Source: Wyeomyia smithii (taxonomy: Eukaryota; Arthropoda; Insecta; Diptera; Culicidae). From it: a stretch of 64,000 nucleotides of DNA. Each line of letters starts with the position of its first letter. Within the stretch, counting starts at the first letter, position 1. The position numbers and the translations under genes were made by a program. The stretch lies in the NCBI RefSeq assembly GCF_029784165.1, contig NC_073696.1:172040912-172104911 (forward strand), read 5' to 3'. Shown here piece by piece: positions 11,073 to 20,620 of this stretch. The notes under the pieces are model-generated. The model was not told the origin of the DNA and searched no databases. It worked only from the letters and a program-made list of their open reading frames with translations.

Positions 11073-13313
11073 TAGGGTGGTCGGTATTACCGACTTTTCG
11101 AAAAACCGGTATTTCGGTATTCATAAAAATTAAAACCGGTAAAACCGGTAAAAACCGGTATTTTTTTTTTTTTTTCAGATTAATACAAACCAGGGGCGAC
11201 TCATGGTCTTTAAACCTACTTTTTCAACACAACATTCTTAATTCTTAAGTTTCGGGAAGTAATGATGATTGTCTTCGAAAAAAAACTCTGTACTATTTAA
11301 AAATAAAACTGAAAAATAATTAAAGGGTGTCGAACGTCTCCGGAAGTGGTTTTCTTTGGCCGGTTTTCTGCTGCAGTCTTATGCAAAAACCTGCCGAAGT
11401 AAGCCACTGCCGAAGACGTTACCTACATAAATTTAATTTTGAAATTTATTTTTTGTTTAGCGTTTTAGGTTGCATCTATGTATGGACGTGTCGCTGCATG
11501 ATTATGTTTTTGCATATATGAGTATCTATGCTCCATTACGATCCAGATTTTTTTTGTAAGATTAGGACCTCTGCAACCATTGTTTTGATCTCTTGTGGCA
11601 TACGATCCAGATACAACACTGGATAACAGCGTTTGAAAAACTCCAATGAATGAATCTAGTGATATGATTACAAAGAACATAATTTCAAAACTCATGTAAT
11701 AACAAAAAAACATGCAGATTTTTATTTTAACTTTTTTTCGCATCGCAAAGCTTAGTTTCAAATTAGTGAATAGCTTTAAAATTCGTAGAAAAATATTTGA
11801 AACTGTTGAGAAGAGTATATGAATGAAGTAAAAAAAAAGAAATCACGATCAGACCAGAATTTACTTTTCACGAATCCGAATGAATCGAAGGTAAATACTT
11901 CTTTATTCTGCTCGATGCTCTTTAAACAGTTCGTCCAAATTATTTATTATTACAATTATTTTATTAACTTTAGCTCCTGATGGAGAAACGAAAAATGTGG
12001 CATATGAACAAGTTTGTAACTGAAATAGAAATAAATATTTGAAATGAGAGGTTGGTAAAAAATATATAAAAATATAGAAAATGATAGAAAAAGCAGAAAC
12101 TGTTACACGAGTAAGGCCGGATACATTCAGCTAGATGCTAATAAAAGCCCGCTGCGATACGGGCGAAGAAGCTTTGACCATGCTACAGGCTACAGTTATT
12201 TAAATTTCACTTTTTCAAGGAGCAGTAATTTTTAGGATGAAATTCTTCATTGGTTGATTATTTCATCCTGTGAACACTTTGTATCAACAAAAATAAATTC
12301 CTAATCCAAATTTTATTTATTTATTTATATTTATTTATTATTTTTAAATAGCACAAAATGAATAATGACTTGAGTTTTTTTGCTGACATGATTGTGATTA
12401 CTGCCTCAAACTATGATTTTCATAATTTGTAGTTAAACTGGTAGGTTTAAAACCCACGCGTTGCCTCTGTGAGTATGAATGTGTAAAAAGATTAGCTGTT
12501 ATACTTAAACAATGAATGTGTTGCTTTATTGATATGAAGTTTTTTGACATATTATCGATACACACAAACACATCGTCTGAATCCGAGCAGATTGTTAGAA
12601 AATAACAAAAATTGATACATAGGCAAGGGTTGATTAATATTTAATGTTGCTTCTGTCTAAATGTATTTATTATACAGGATGTTAGGGAGCTCACATAAAA
12701 TACTTTAAGGGGCGATAGAGGACCATATTTGATAAGAAAAAAAATCCTTCTACACATGTGGCCAAAATTCAACTACTGCAGAGTTATTCACTATTTTCAG
12801 TTTTCGGTTATGTTTGCCTTCAACGAGCAGAAAATTGTGAATTTTTGAGATACTATTGATTACGAAATTTTTTTCAGCTCTCCAAAAGAACCAACATAAC
12901 TGAGCTAGCTATCATACTTCTTGTGATAGACCTCGTTGAGATGAACATAACCGAAAACTAGAAAAAGAGAATAACTCTTCAGTAGTTAAATTTTGACCAT
13001 ATGCGCAGAAGGATTTTTTTCATCAAATAGGGTCCTCAATCACCCCTTAAAGGATTTGATTGAAAGTGAGCTACCTTACACCCTGTATACATCATCATGT
13101 GATTTGTAACGCCTACCTAAGTGAGTAGCATTCATTAGCCTAACAATGATTTATGAATGTTGTGACAAGTTTTTTTATTTCAATTTGAAGAAAAATACCG
13201 AAAATACCGGTTTTTTCGCCTCTCCAATACCGGTATTTCGGTACTGAAAATAATATCGGTTTTACCGGTTTTACCGGTTTTACCGGTTTTTGTTTTACCG
13301 GTAAACCACCCTA
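11073..13313. mobile_element. 2241-bp non-autonomous hAT with CCGGTA-rich ends
   Basis: The ends are TAGGGTGGTCGG at the left and CCACCCTA at the right, flanked by perfect 8-bp duplications TTTATGAA (11065-11072 and 13314-13321). Both ends carry many subterminal ACCGGT/TACCGGT motifs, like the transposase-binding repeats of Ac-type hATs. No transposase frame is present. A palindromic MITE lies inside at 12675-13085. The empty site is confirmed in the inverted MITE copy at about 13704-13712. Confidence 0.85.
12675..13085. mobile_element. 411-bp palindromic MITE, probably Tc1/mariner-like
   Basis: Ends are CAGGATGTTAGGGAGCTCAC and, reversed from the right, CAGGGTGTAAGGTAGCTCAC. The arms stay complementary for about 150 bp (AATCCTTCT, AACTACTG, GTTTTCGGTTATG). 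Flanks are TATA on both sides, consistent with TA target duplication. It is nested in the hAT. The breakpoint of the 1270-bp tandem duplication (12960) falls in its right arm. Confidence 0.7.
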
Positions 13314-13533
13314 TTTATGAACAATCAAAATAGCTAAATTATGACTCTCCAGCATCACTGCTTTACAGTGAAAAGTAACCTCGTTGTATTTTCTACGTGA
13401 CGATTGCGTTATCGAATTCAGCCAATCAGCAGCCGGTTCAAACTGGTTGAATGTAACGGTGACCAGCTGTCACGTCTTGTCTTAGGCATAAACTATAGAA
13501 ATATGGCAACCCTGATTCTCAGGGTTGTATTTA

Positions 13534-14096
13534 CCTAAGACAAGACGCGACAGCTGGTCACCGTTACATGCAACCAATTTGAACCGGCTGCTGATTGGTT
13601 GAATCCGATAACGCAATCGTCAGGTAGAAAATACAACGAGGTTACTTTTCACTGTAAAGCAGTGATGCTGGAGAGTCATAATTTAGCTATTATAATTGTT
13701 CATAAATAATGATGCAAAAGTATGCAAGGTACATGATATTAACGAGTAATGTATTTCACTGTTATAACTTCAAAAATGCATTGACTAATCGTTTTTTACT
13801 GTTTCGGTTGAAGTCCAAGAAAATTGGGAACAAAAAATTTGGGTACCAAGAAACTTAGAAAGAAAAAATTTGATAGTAGATGTATGCTTTATTGAACATA
13901 AAATAATAAATAAAAATTGAGTATTATTCGCCTATATATTGCAATTTTAATTTGTTTTATTTTCATTGACCTGCAGAAGTTGTTAAAAATAATCATTCTG
14001 GCATCAACGGTATGGAACGTTCAAAAATATTTCGACGGGGATGACGGCCGTTACGAAAAGAAAAATAAGAAGCCAGCTGTCGCGACTTGTCTTAGG
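13534..14096. mobile_element. 563-bp MITE, intact inverted copy
   Basis: It begins CCTAAGACAAGACGCGACAG and ends CTTGTCTTAGG, flanked by TATTTA at 13528-13533 and 14097-14102. It is the reverse complement of the interrupted copy at 10091-13486, 47 bp away. The terminal repeat is about 24 bp. A 70-codon open frame (13917-14129) crosses its right end and is not a gene. The tandem duplicate puts a second instance at 14804-15366. Confidence 0.85.
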
Positions 14097-14803
14097 TATT
14101 TACAGATGGCTTTTATCTTAGATTATTGAAACATAGATATCCAACTCAACCAACAATACGGGCAACAGAAATGTGGCGCCCCTCCGAGCATGATGGCGGT
14201 TGGGTGAACTACATTTAATGAACACACACAGAAAAAGAGAATAACTCTTCAGTAGTTAAATTTTGACCATATGCGCAGAAGGATTTTTTTCATCAAATAG
14301 GGTCCTCAATCACCCCTTAAAGGATTTGATTGAAAGTGAGCTACCTTACACCCTGTATACATCATCATGTGATTTGTAACGCCTACCTAAGTGAGTAGCA
14401 TTCATTAGCCTAACAATGATTTATGAATGTTGTGACAAGTTTTTTTATTTCAATTTGAAGAAAAATACCGAAAATACCGGTTTTTTCGCCTCTCCAATAC
14501 CGGTATTTCGGTACTGAAAATAATATCGGTTTTACCGGTTTTACCGGTTTTACCGGTTTTTGTTTTACCGGTAAACCACCCTATTTATGAACAATCAAAA
14601 TAGCTAAATTATGACTCTCCAGCATCACTGCTTTACAGTGAAAAGTAACCTCGTTGTATTTTCTACGTGACGATTGCGTTATCGAATTCAGCCAATCAGC
14701 AGCCGGTTCAAACTGGTTGAATGTAACGGTGACCAGCTGTCACGTCTTGTCTTAGGCATAAACTATAGAAATATGGCAACCCTGATTCTCAGGGTTGTAT
14801 TTA

Positions 14804-15366
14804 CCTAAGACAAGACGCGACAGCTGGTCACCGTTACATGCAACCAATTTGAACCGGCTGCTGATTGGTTGAATCCGATAACGCAATCGTCAGGTAGAAA
14901 ATACAACGAGGTTACTTTTCACTGTAAAGCAGTGATGCTGGAGAGTCATAATTTAGCTATTATAATTGTTCATAAATAATGATGCAAAAGTATGCAAGGT
15001 ACATGATATTAACGAGTAATGTATTTCACTGTTATAACTTCAAAAATGCATTGACTAATCGTTTTTTACTGTTTCGGTTGAAGTCCAAGAAAATTGGGAA
15101 CAAAAAATTTGGGTACCAAGAAACTTAGAAAGAAAAAATTTGATAGTAGATGTATGCTTTATTGAACATAAAATAATAAATAAAAATTGAGTATTATTCG
15201 CCTATATATTGCAATTTTAATTTGTTTTATTTTCATTGACCTGCAGAAGTTGTTAAAAATAATCATTCTGGCATCAACGGTATGGAACGTTCAAAAATAT
15301 TTCGACGGGGATGACGGCCGTTACGAAAAGAAAAATAAGAAGCCAGCTGTCGCGACTTGTCTTAGG
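14804..15366. mobile_element. 563-bp MITE, second instance made by the tandem duplication
   Basis: Same ends and TATTTA flanks as the copy 1270 bp upstream. It arose with the segmental duplication, not by a new transposition, because its flanks are duplicated too. Confidence 0.85.
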
Positions 15367-15506
15367 TATTTACAGATGGCTTTTATCTTAGATTATTGAA
15401 ACATAGATATCCAACTCAACCAACAATACGGGCAACAGAAATGTGGCGCCCCTCCGAGCATGATGGCGGTTGGGTGAACTACATTTAATGAACACACACA
15501 GAAAAA

Positions 15507-16345
15507 TATTAAGGCAATTGCTATCTTTTTAGGCTTGGTCAGATTTGTGTGGTGTCTTGAACAAACTAATCTATATGGTCTAGATAATAATAATAATTTA
15601 TTACAACAGGAGAAAAATAAATGTCAATGTCTGAGATGACCATGATATGAATTATTTATTTTGATGATAGTATGACTAGTCGTTCATAGTCGTTTCAACA
15701 ATATGTTTTTAAGCATAACCAAAGATGACTAGTACACAATACGTCACTCTTGCAGTATGCAGCGGACACGAGCTTCGCTGCGCGTGAACGAAATTTGAAC
15801 TAATTTGTATACTGTTATTTTGGTGATGGCGACAAGGTGGTGAAAGGTGAAGCATGTTTTTCAATATCATTATATGGTCCTGTCATCTAATTTTCAATAT
15901 CCTCATATAGTATTGCCATCTTGTTTTCGTTTTTATCTAGCGGATTGACCATGATAAATCGATTTTGCTAATAATCACAGTTTTAAGGTTATCAGATGGC
16001 ACCGTTATAAAGGTGTTGCGAGCAAAATGTATGAAGTCAGGTATCTTGCTCTAGTCATCATTTGTTGTTTGTACCAATTTTAATAGTCGATTGCGAACCA
16101 CTTTATAGCTTAAATCCCTTTGCGGAACTCGTTGGGTTAATAATTCTGCCTCAGCCGTCAAATAATGCTGTAGAATGTTCTCCTATTCGGTTTGTAGCTT
16201 CCGTTGCAGATTATTGTTTGTGATCTCATTCATTATCAATTTCACTATTCCTTGGTTGAATGTTTAAATCGATTTATTAATATTTGCAAAGAACGAAGAA
16301 AATCAAATTTGGAAATTTTTACTCATCCTTTTAAGATCTATTTAA
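15507..16345. other. no gene or repeat recognised
   Basis: A+T-rich unique-looking sequence with a short ATA/ATAATAATAATAATTTATT tract near 15585. Short open frames show no family motif. Confidence 0.4.
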
Positions 16346-17930
16346 AAACCAGAATTAATCCACCTAGTGGTGCAGAAACCTTTGTTATACTAACTACCTA
16401 TTACTTTATACTCATTAGACCACTAAACCACAAATCGTATACCAACGTAAGTCCAATTCCAATAATGAATAAAACGAATTTAAAAGATAGTTTTCAGAGG
16501 GTGAACCAAATACGATCATTGAATTAAAGCTTGACGTGGGTTTCACAAATATTATGGATGTTGTCACTGGAGTATATGAGTGTTATTTTTTCGATTACAA
16601 ACCAATTTTTAAATGCTAGCTAAAAGCAACTCAAATTATTTCTTGAAATAATCGAATTTGAGGAAACAGTAATAGATAACAATCATGGTGATTTCATCCT
16701 AGAACAGCAAATATGTATATTAGTTTAATGCAGTTCTTTTTTTAAATCCCCATAAACAAGGTTTGAATATCGCTTTTGCTTTATAGATCGCAGAACCTAG
16801 AATTATGAATCAGCATCTTATATTTTTTACGAATTGAAGCAAATTTCTACAAACTCGTTCTCGAAAAGTTTTAGTGCAGAATTATACAGGAAAAGGTCTA
16901 GGCTGTATGATAAAAATTTAAATGAAGACTTTATAAAACTTGCTGCGATAACGAGGAGCGGAATTAGATGGATACTCTGTTTGCACTTAGTCTTAAATTA
17001 GAAAGCAATATTTATATCTTACATGAGCATAGTGTATCATATCATACAGATAAGTAACTTTTCACCTGCGCACACTAGTAAACGTGTATAGCCATGTTAA
17101 GTTGCTTCAGTTTCATCCAAACTGTAAATCATCGCATCTCGTTGTTCACAATTTCTCAAAACTTTTTCCATATTTTGCCAATTACCTTCACCATCAACTG
17201 TAGATTCCTGGTCACGAGCAAGAAGTATATTCAGAACTGAATTCAAACATAGAATAAGTGTACAACTGAAAAGTTTTCCAGCTGTTCAAAATGTAGCATT
17301 GTAAACGGGTGGCACCAACATATTCGTACGTAAATAGGTCTATACATTTTTGGTAAAGCTTTTTAAAATATCTGTATCGCTAATTATGTTACATTTGAAC
17401 ACTTTGAGATCAGATTTTGCTACAATGTTTGGCTCCTGAAGGCTGTAGAAGATTCTTATTTTTGAATCTGGGTTCAACGTACAATTTTATATATAAATTT
17501 CAAAAAAAGTAAGGACGGAAGCTTCGCAAGGCAGAAAAGGAGCTAAGTGAGCATTGCAGTTTCCTCTAAAATCTAATTCAAATTTTTAAGAAAAAGCTAA
17601 AGGGTAATTTATTTACATCAGTTAAGACGTACTACGAAGAGTGTAAAAATTATGCATTGTTGTCGATGATTGTTGTTTTCTTTTCAGGAATGAATAGCGA
17701 TACGAAAAAAAAGAAATAGAGGGATAGAGAAGAATATGCGTTCTGTAAAATGAGTGTTTATTTTGTAATTTTCTTTTTTCGATTCTGATATACTATACAT
17801 ATAAACAACATATTAACACATACATACATACAAGCACATATACACATACATACAGAAATTGTTCAGTTCGTCGATCTGAGTCGATTGGTGTATAACACAT
17901 GGCTCTCCATGCCATTCATTTTGCCTTAAA
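16346..17930 (+). repeat. interspersed element with AATTAATCCACC 5' motif, copy A
   Basis: It starts AAAAACC then AATTAATCCACCTAGTGG at 16353 and ends after a CA/TA-rich tract, the palindrome-like CAGTTCGTCGATCTGAG and a GGCTCTCC..GCC block near 17900. The same start is found at 47641 and 51417 and the same 3' signature at 18160 and 49950. There is no coding sequence. The superfamily is unclear; limits are approximate. Confidence 0.6.
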
Positions 17931-17959
17931 AGTTAAATATCTTATGTAAAAAATACTCT

Positions 17960-18282
17960 TTGATCAATATTTTGAGAACTAAGCCACTAATCAAAAATCC
18001 ACTCGGTAGCATTCTGGGGGAGAACAGTAGCTTTCGTTTGCGTATAAGATCATCAAAATCGGATATTGCGTTCTGTAAGAAAGGTGCGTTAGTATTTTGC
18101 GGCACATACATACAGACAACATACATACACACACACATACACACGAACAGACATTGCTCAGTTCGTCGAGCTGAGTCGAATGGTATATAAGGTTCGGCTC
18201 TCCGGGCCTTGGATCTATTTTGCGTTTTTCGACCGATTTTATAACCTTTGTTTAGTATAACAAAGGTAATAGTATAACAAAG
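17960..18282 (+). repeat. 3' end of the same interspersed family, copy A2
   Basis: It carries the full 3' signature: an (ACATAC)n/(CACA)n tract, CAGTTCGTCGAGCTGAGTCG, GGTTCGGCTCTCCGGGCC and a terminal hairpin ACCTTTGTTTAGTATAACAA with AAAGGTAAAAC. The hairpin half AGTATAACAAAGGTAA is repeated once in tandem. Confidence 0.6.
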
Positions 18283-18299
18283 GTAAAACGATGCAATAT

Positions 18300-18880
18300 T
18301 TATTTTGGTGAATCTTGGATCAAACCGAACTACCAAGGTTTGAACAAAATCGACCCAACATAAACTGGAGGAGAATATGGGGGAATATTTCTTCAAGCAG
18401 ACTATCCTCACACTACCGTAGCGATCTCTACATGCTGGTCAACGAAAAAACGGAACATCGCCGCCTGATGCATGTAATCGGTCGGGCCAACGATCCGCAT
18501 TGTCAACACTGCACGATGGGCATCGAAGACATCAAACACAAATTCTCCGATTGCACTCGAGTGACTGCTGCGTGGGCGTACGTGCAACAAAGAATGACAA
18601 CATTGCTAGGAGGATGGTATAGACCATCATTCGACGATCTACTGCGACCAATTTTGGACAACATATCAGTAACTAGAAAAAATGATATTTTAAAAACCTT
18701 AGTGAAATACATCAACTTTATTAATTCAAATGTTAATAGCAGAATCGATGTAGGAGAATTGGATTTTACGCTGAGCTTAAATAACTGATTGTTTTTTCAA
18801 TATTTGATGAATATTTATAAACAAAGATGAATAAACTATATTTCATATAAAAATAAAATTAAAAAAAAAATACCGCTAAA
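18300..18880 (+). pseudogene. 3' end of a LOA/R1-like LINE: ORF2 C-terminus and A-rich tail
   Basis: The frame 18315-18788 contains SSHYRSDLYMLVNEKTEHRR and a C-terminal zinc-knuckle-like CQHC..HKFSDC motif, typical of the end of LOA- and R1-related LINE ORF2 proteins. The stop at 18786-18788 is followed by a short 3' UTR ending in an A-rich stretch. Endonuclease and reverse transcriptase are absent, so this is a 5'-truncated copy. A small hairpin (AATACCGCTAAACGGTATTT) lies just past the tail. Confidence 0.75.
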
Positions 18881-19284
18881 CGGTATTTTTAACTAAGGTT
18901 TTACATTACTGTGTGAAAATCGTTGTTCTATACGTCTCTTAATATCCTCTTAATTCACTTACAAGGAGTAGCAAAGCCTAGCATAACTTATTCACCAACG
19001 TTAACACCAACATAAACAACGTTAAAATAATTTAAGTGAATATGAAGCTTTCTTTGTCTTTTCGTCACCTTCGACAATTCGATGAGAGTATCTATGAGAT
19101 GTTTACATTTTGTGACTCATGCTAATTTGTAAAATTACGCGAGGTTTCATTGCAGTGTTGTTGTAATAAATTGAAATTGCAAATCATCTAGAATATATTG
19201 TAAAGTCGATTGAAAACCGCCGTACAAATCTGATTGAAAGTAACATGATATTTTTCTGGGTGTGAGAATCTGGTCATGCTCACC

Positions 19285-20077
19285 CGGAGATGCCAGATAT
19301 ACAGACAAATCTGTATTATACAGACTTTCTGTGTTGCGATACAGACACGCATAAGCCTACAGATTTTATACAGACATTTAGTATAATACAGATATTACAC
19401 AGATATCTGATATTCTACATAATGGTTTTACCAGTACACACAAAAAAAACGAACACAAAAACCAAAAGTCACTGTAGCCGTTGCTGGAAAAAGTGATCTA
19501 GGAACTGAACACTTTGCTGAACATATTAATCTTGCGTTTTTGAGAGTGAAATCATGACAACGGGAATCGAGTCAGGCTATCGGGGTTTTTATCGGCCCCG
19601 TGGGCACTAATCTGCCTGTTTCGCCCCCAGTAACAAACAGCTGATTGTCTCGATCGATTGCCATGCAGGTTATATTGGTGAAAAGACCGTTTGTTCTATT
19701 CGGAGCAATATCCAACGTTGAAGAATTGCTTAAAATGTCCCAAACCTTGAAGGTACTATTTTTATAACCGCGAGACTTCTGCCATCATGTATCAGTTTAG
19801 CTACATTACGACGAACGACGATTTTTATCACGGGAAAGACTCTTACTTCTATGTGTTACTTAGATTTAAAAGATAAATTAGTTATCGATTAATCGACCAA
19901 CTATGATAGACTCGAAAAAGAACAATCAAAACAAGCAATAAAACAAAACAATCTGACAGGTCGACAAATAATTAGGTATCAATGTATCGGTAACTTTTTT
20001 TTGCAGCGGTATACAGACTTATACAGACATTTTTATGGATTATACAGACTTGCCAAAAAAAAAGTCTGGCATCTCTG
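19285..20077. mobile_element. 793-bp non-autonomous hAT carrying a WD40-like coding fragment
   Basis: Ends are CGGAGATGCCAGATATACAG and, reversed, CAGAGATGCCAGACTT. A perfect 8-bp duplication TGCTCACC flanks it (19277-19284 and 20078-20085). The outer parts are full of ATACAGAC repeats. The centre differs in composition and holds an open frame with WD40-repeat features on the minus strand. The TIRs are close to those of the elements at 6846-7972 and 20245-20518. Confidence 0.85.
19572..19784 (-). pseudogene. WD40-repeat-like coding fragment inside a hAT element
   Basis: A 70-codon frame between two stops, with no ATG at its start. It reads NSTFKVWDI, the VWD end of a WD40 blade, then after about 20 residues NITCMAIDRDNQLFVTGGE, which fits the first strands of the next blade (hydrophobic-x-D-x-D-x-L-x-TGG). 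The parent protein is not known to me. It is short, lacks splice signals I can defend, and is surrounded by hAT subterminal repeats, so I infer a captured piece of a host gene. Chance similarity is possible at this length. Confidence 0.5.
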
Positions 20078-20244
20078 TGCTCACCACTGAAATGATAAGG
20101 AGTGCGATGATATTTTTCCGAGTGGATATGCTTTAGTTCACCCAACGGCCTACAGGTGGCAAGTTCATAGGGTTGCCTTGAGATTACATGCAGCGTAGCC
20201 CAACTTGGATATTTATGTCTCTTTAGTCTATGCTTTTATTAATG

Positions 20245-20518
20245 CAGGGATACCAAATGTGCAGATTTGTCTGCAGAACAAAGATTTCCGGAGTCAGTGT
20301 GCAGATATTTATTGATTTGCATATATTTGCAGTTTTCCCACGGTTTCTGCAGATTTTTGTCAGAGTCTCCTTATATTTGCGCAAATTTTCTTAAAACATG
20401 TGCAGATTTTTACAGACTTTTGCCTGAATCACGGATAGATTTTTTTTCAGATTTCGAGCACATTTTTCAGGTTTTTCGAGCAGTTGCAGACATTTTTCAA
20501 AAACATCTGGCATCTCTG
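20245..20518. mobile_element. 274-bp hAT MITE
   Basis: Ends are CAGGGATACCAAATGTGCAG and, reversed, CAGAGATGCCAGATGTTT. The flanks TATTAATG and CATTTATG match at 6 of 8 positions, an eroded 8-bp duplication. The inside is made of GCAGATTT-like repeats in both orientations. An 89-codon frame across it is incidental. It ends about 100 bp before the ZAD zinc-finger start codon. Confidence 0.7.
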
Positions 20519-20620
20519 CATTTATGTCACTTTTAAACTGCTTGGTCCTGTAAAACCAAACAAGAATTAGCTCTGTGATATTTATTACCAAAATTAAAGC
20601 ATCAAGATTTGGTACTTACA

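Larger units (their letters stand above)
10091..13486. mobile_element. 563-bp MITE family, left copy, split by two later insertions
   Basis: The copy starts CCTAAGACAAGACGCGACAG at 10091 and ends CTTGTCTTAGG at 13486, with flanks CATAAA at 10085-10090 and 13487-13492. It is interrupted by a retroposon at 10314-10877 and a hAT at 11073-13313. Removing both with their target duplications leaves 562 bp, matching the 563-bp intact copy at 13534-14096, which lies in the opposite orientation. A 6-bp duplication is unusual; IS3EU and Dada superfamilies are known to make duplications of about this size. The conserved open frame in the family is a by-product of the repeat, not a gene. Confidence 0.85.
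12960..15499. repeat. tandem duplication of 1270 bp (two copies, identical by eye)
   Basis: Copy one is 12960-14229 and copy two 14230-15499. Every block I compared is identical, including the hAT right end, the end of the left MITE and the whole right MITE. The sequence AGAAAAA occurs at both starts and again at 15500, so the junctions share 7 bp. This could be a recent microhomology-mediated duplication or an assembly artefact. Confidence 0.92.

Noticed and set aside
10016..15399. Three near-identical open frames starting MSIIRLYIAILICF (minus at 10270, plus at 13917 and 15187), suggestive of a small membrane protein family.
   Set aside because: They lie across the ends of the inverted 563-bp MITE copies and the tandem duplicate, so their similarity is explained by the repeat. 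No conservation pattern or start context supports a gene.
18860..18895. A hairpin with an adjoining T run resembling a bacterial terminator.
   Set aside because: The window is eukaryotic and the hairpin lies at the A-rich tail of a LINE; it has no support as a terminator.
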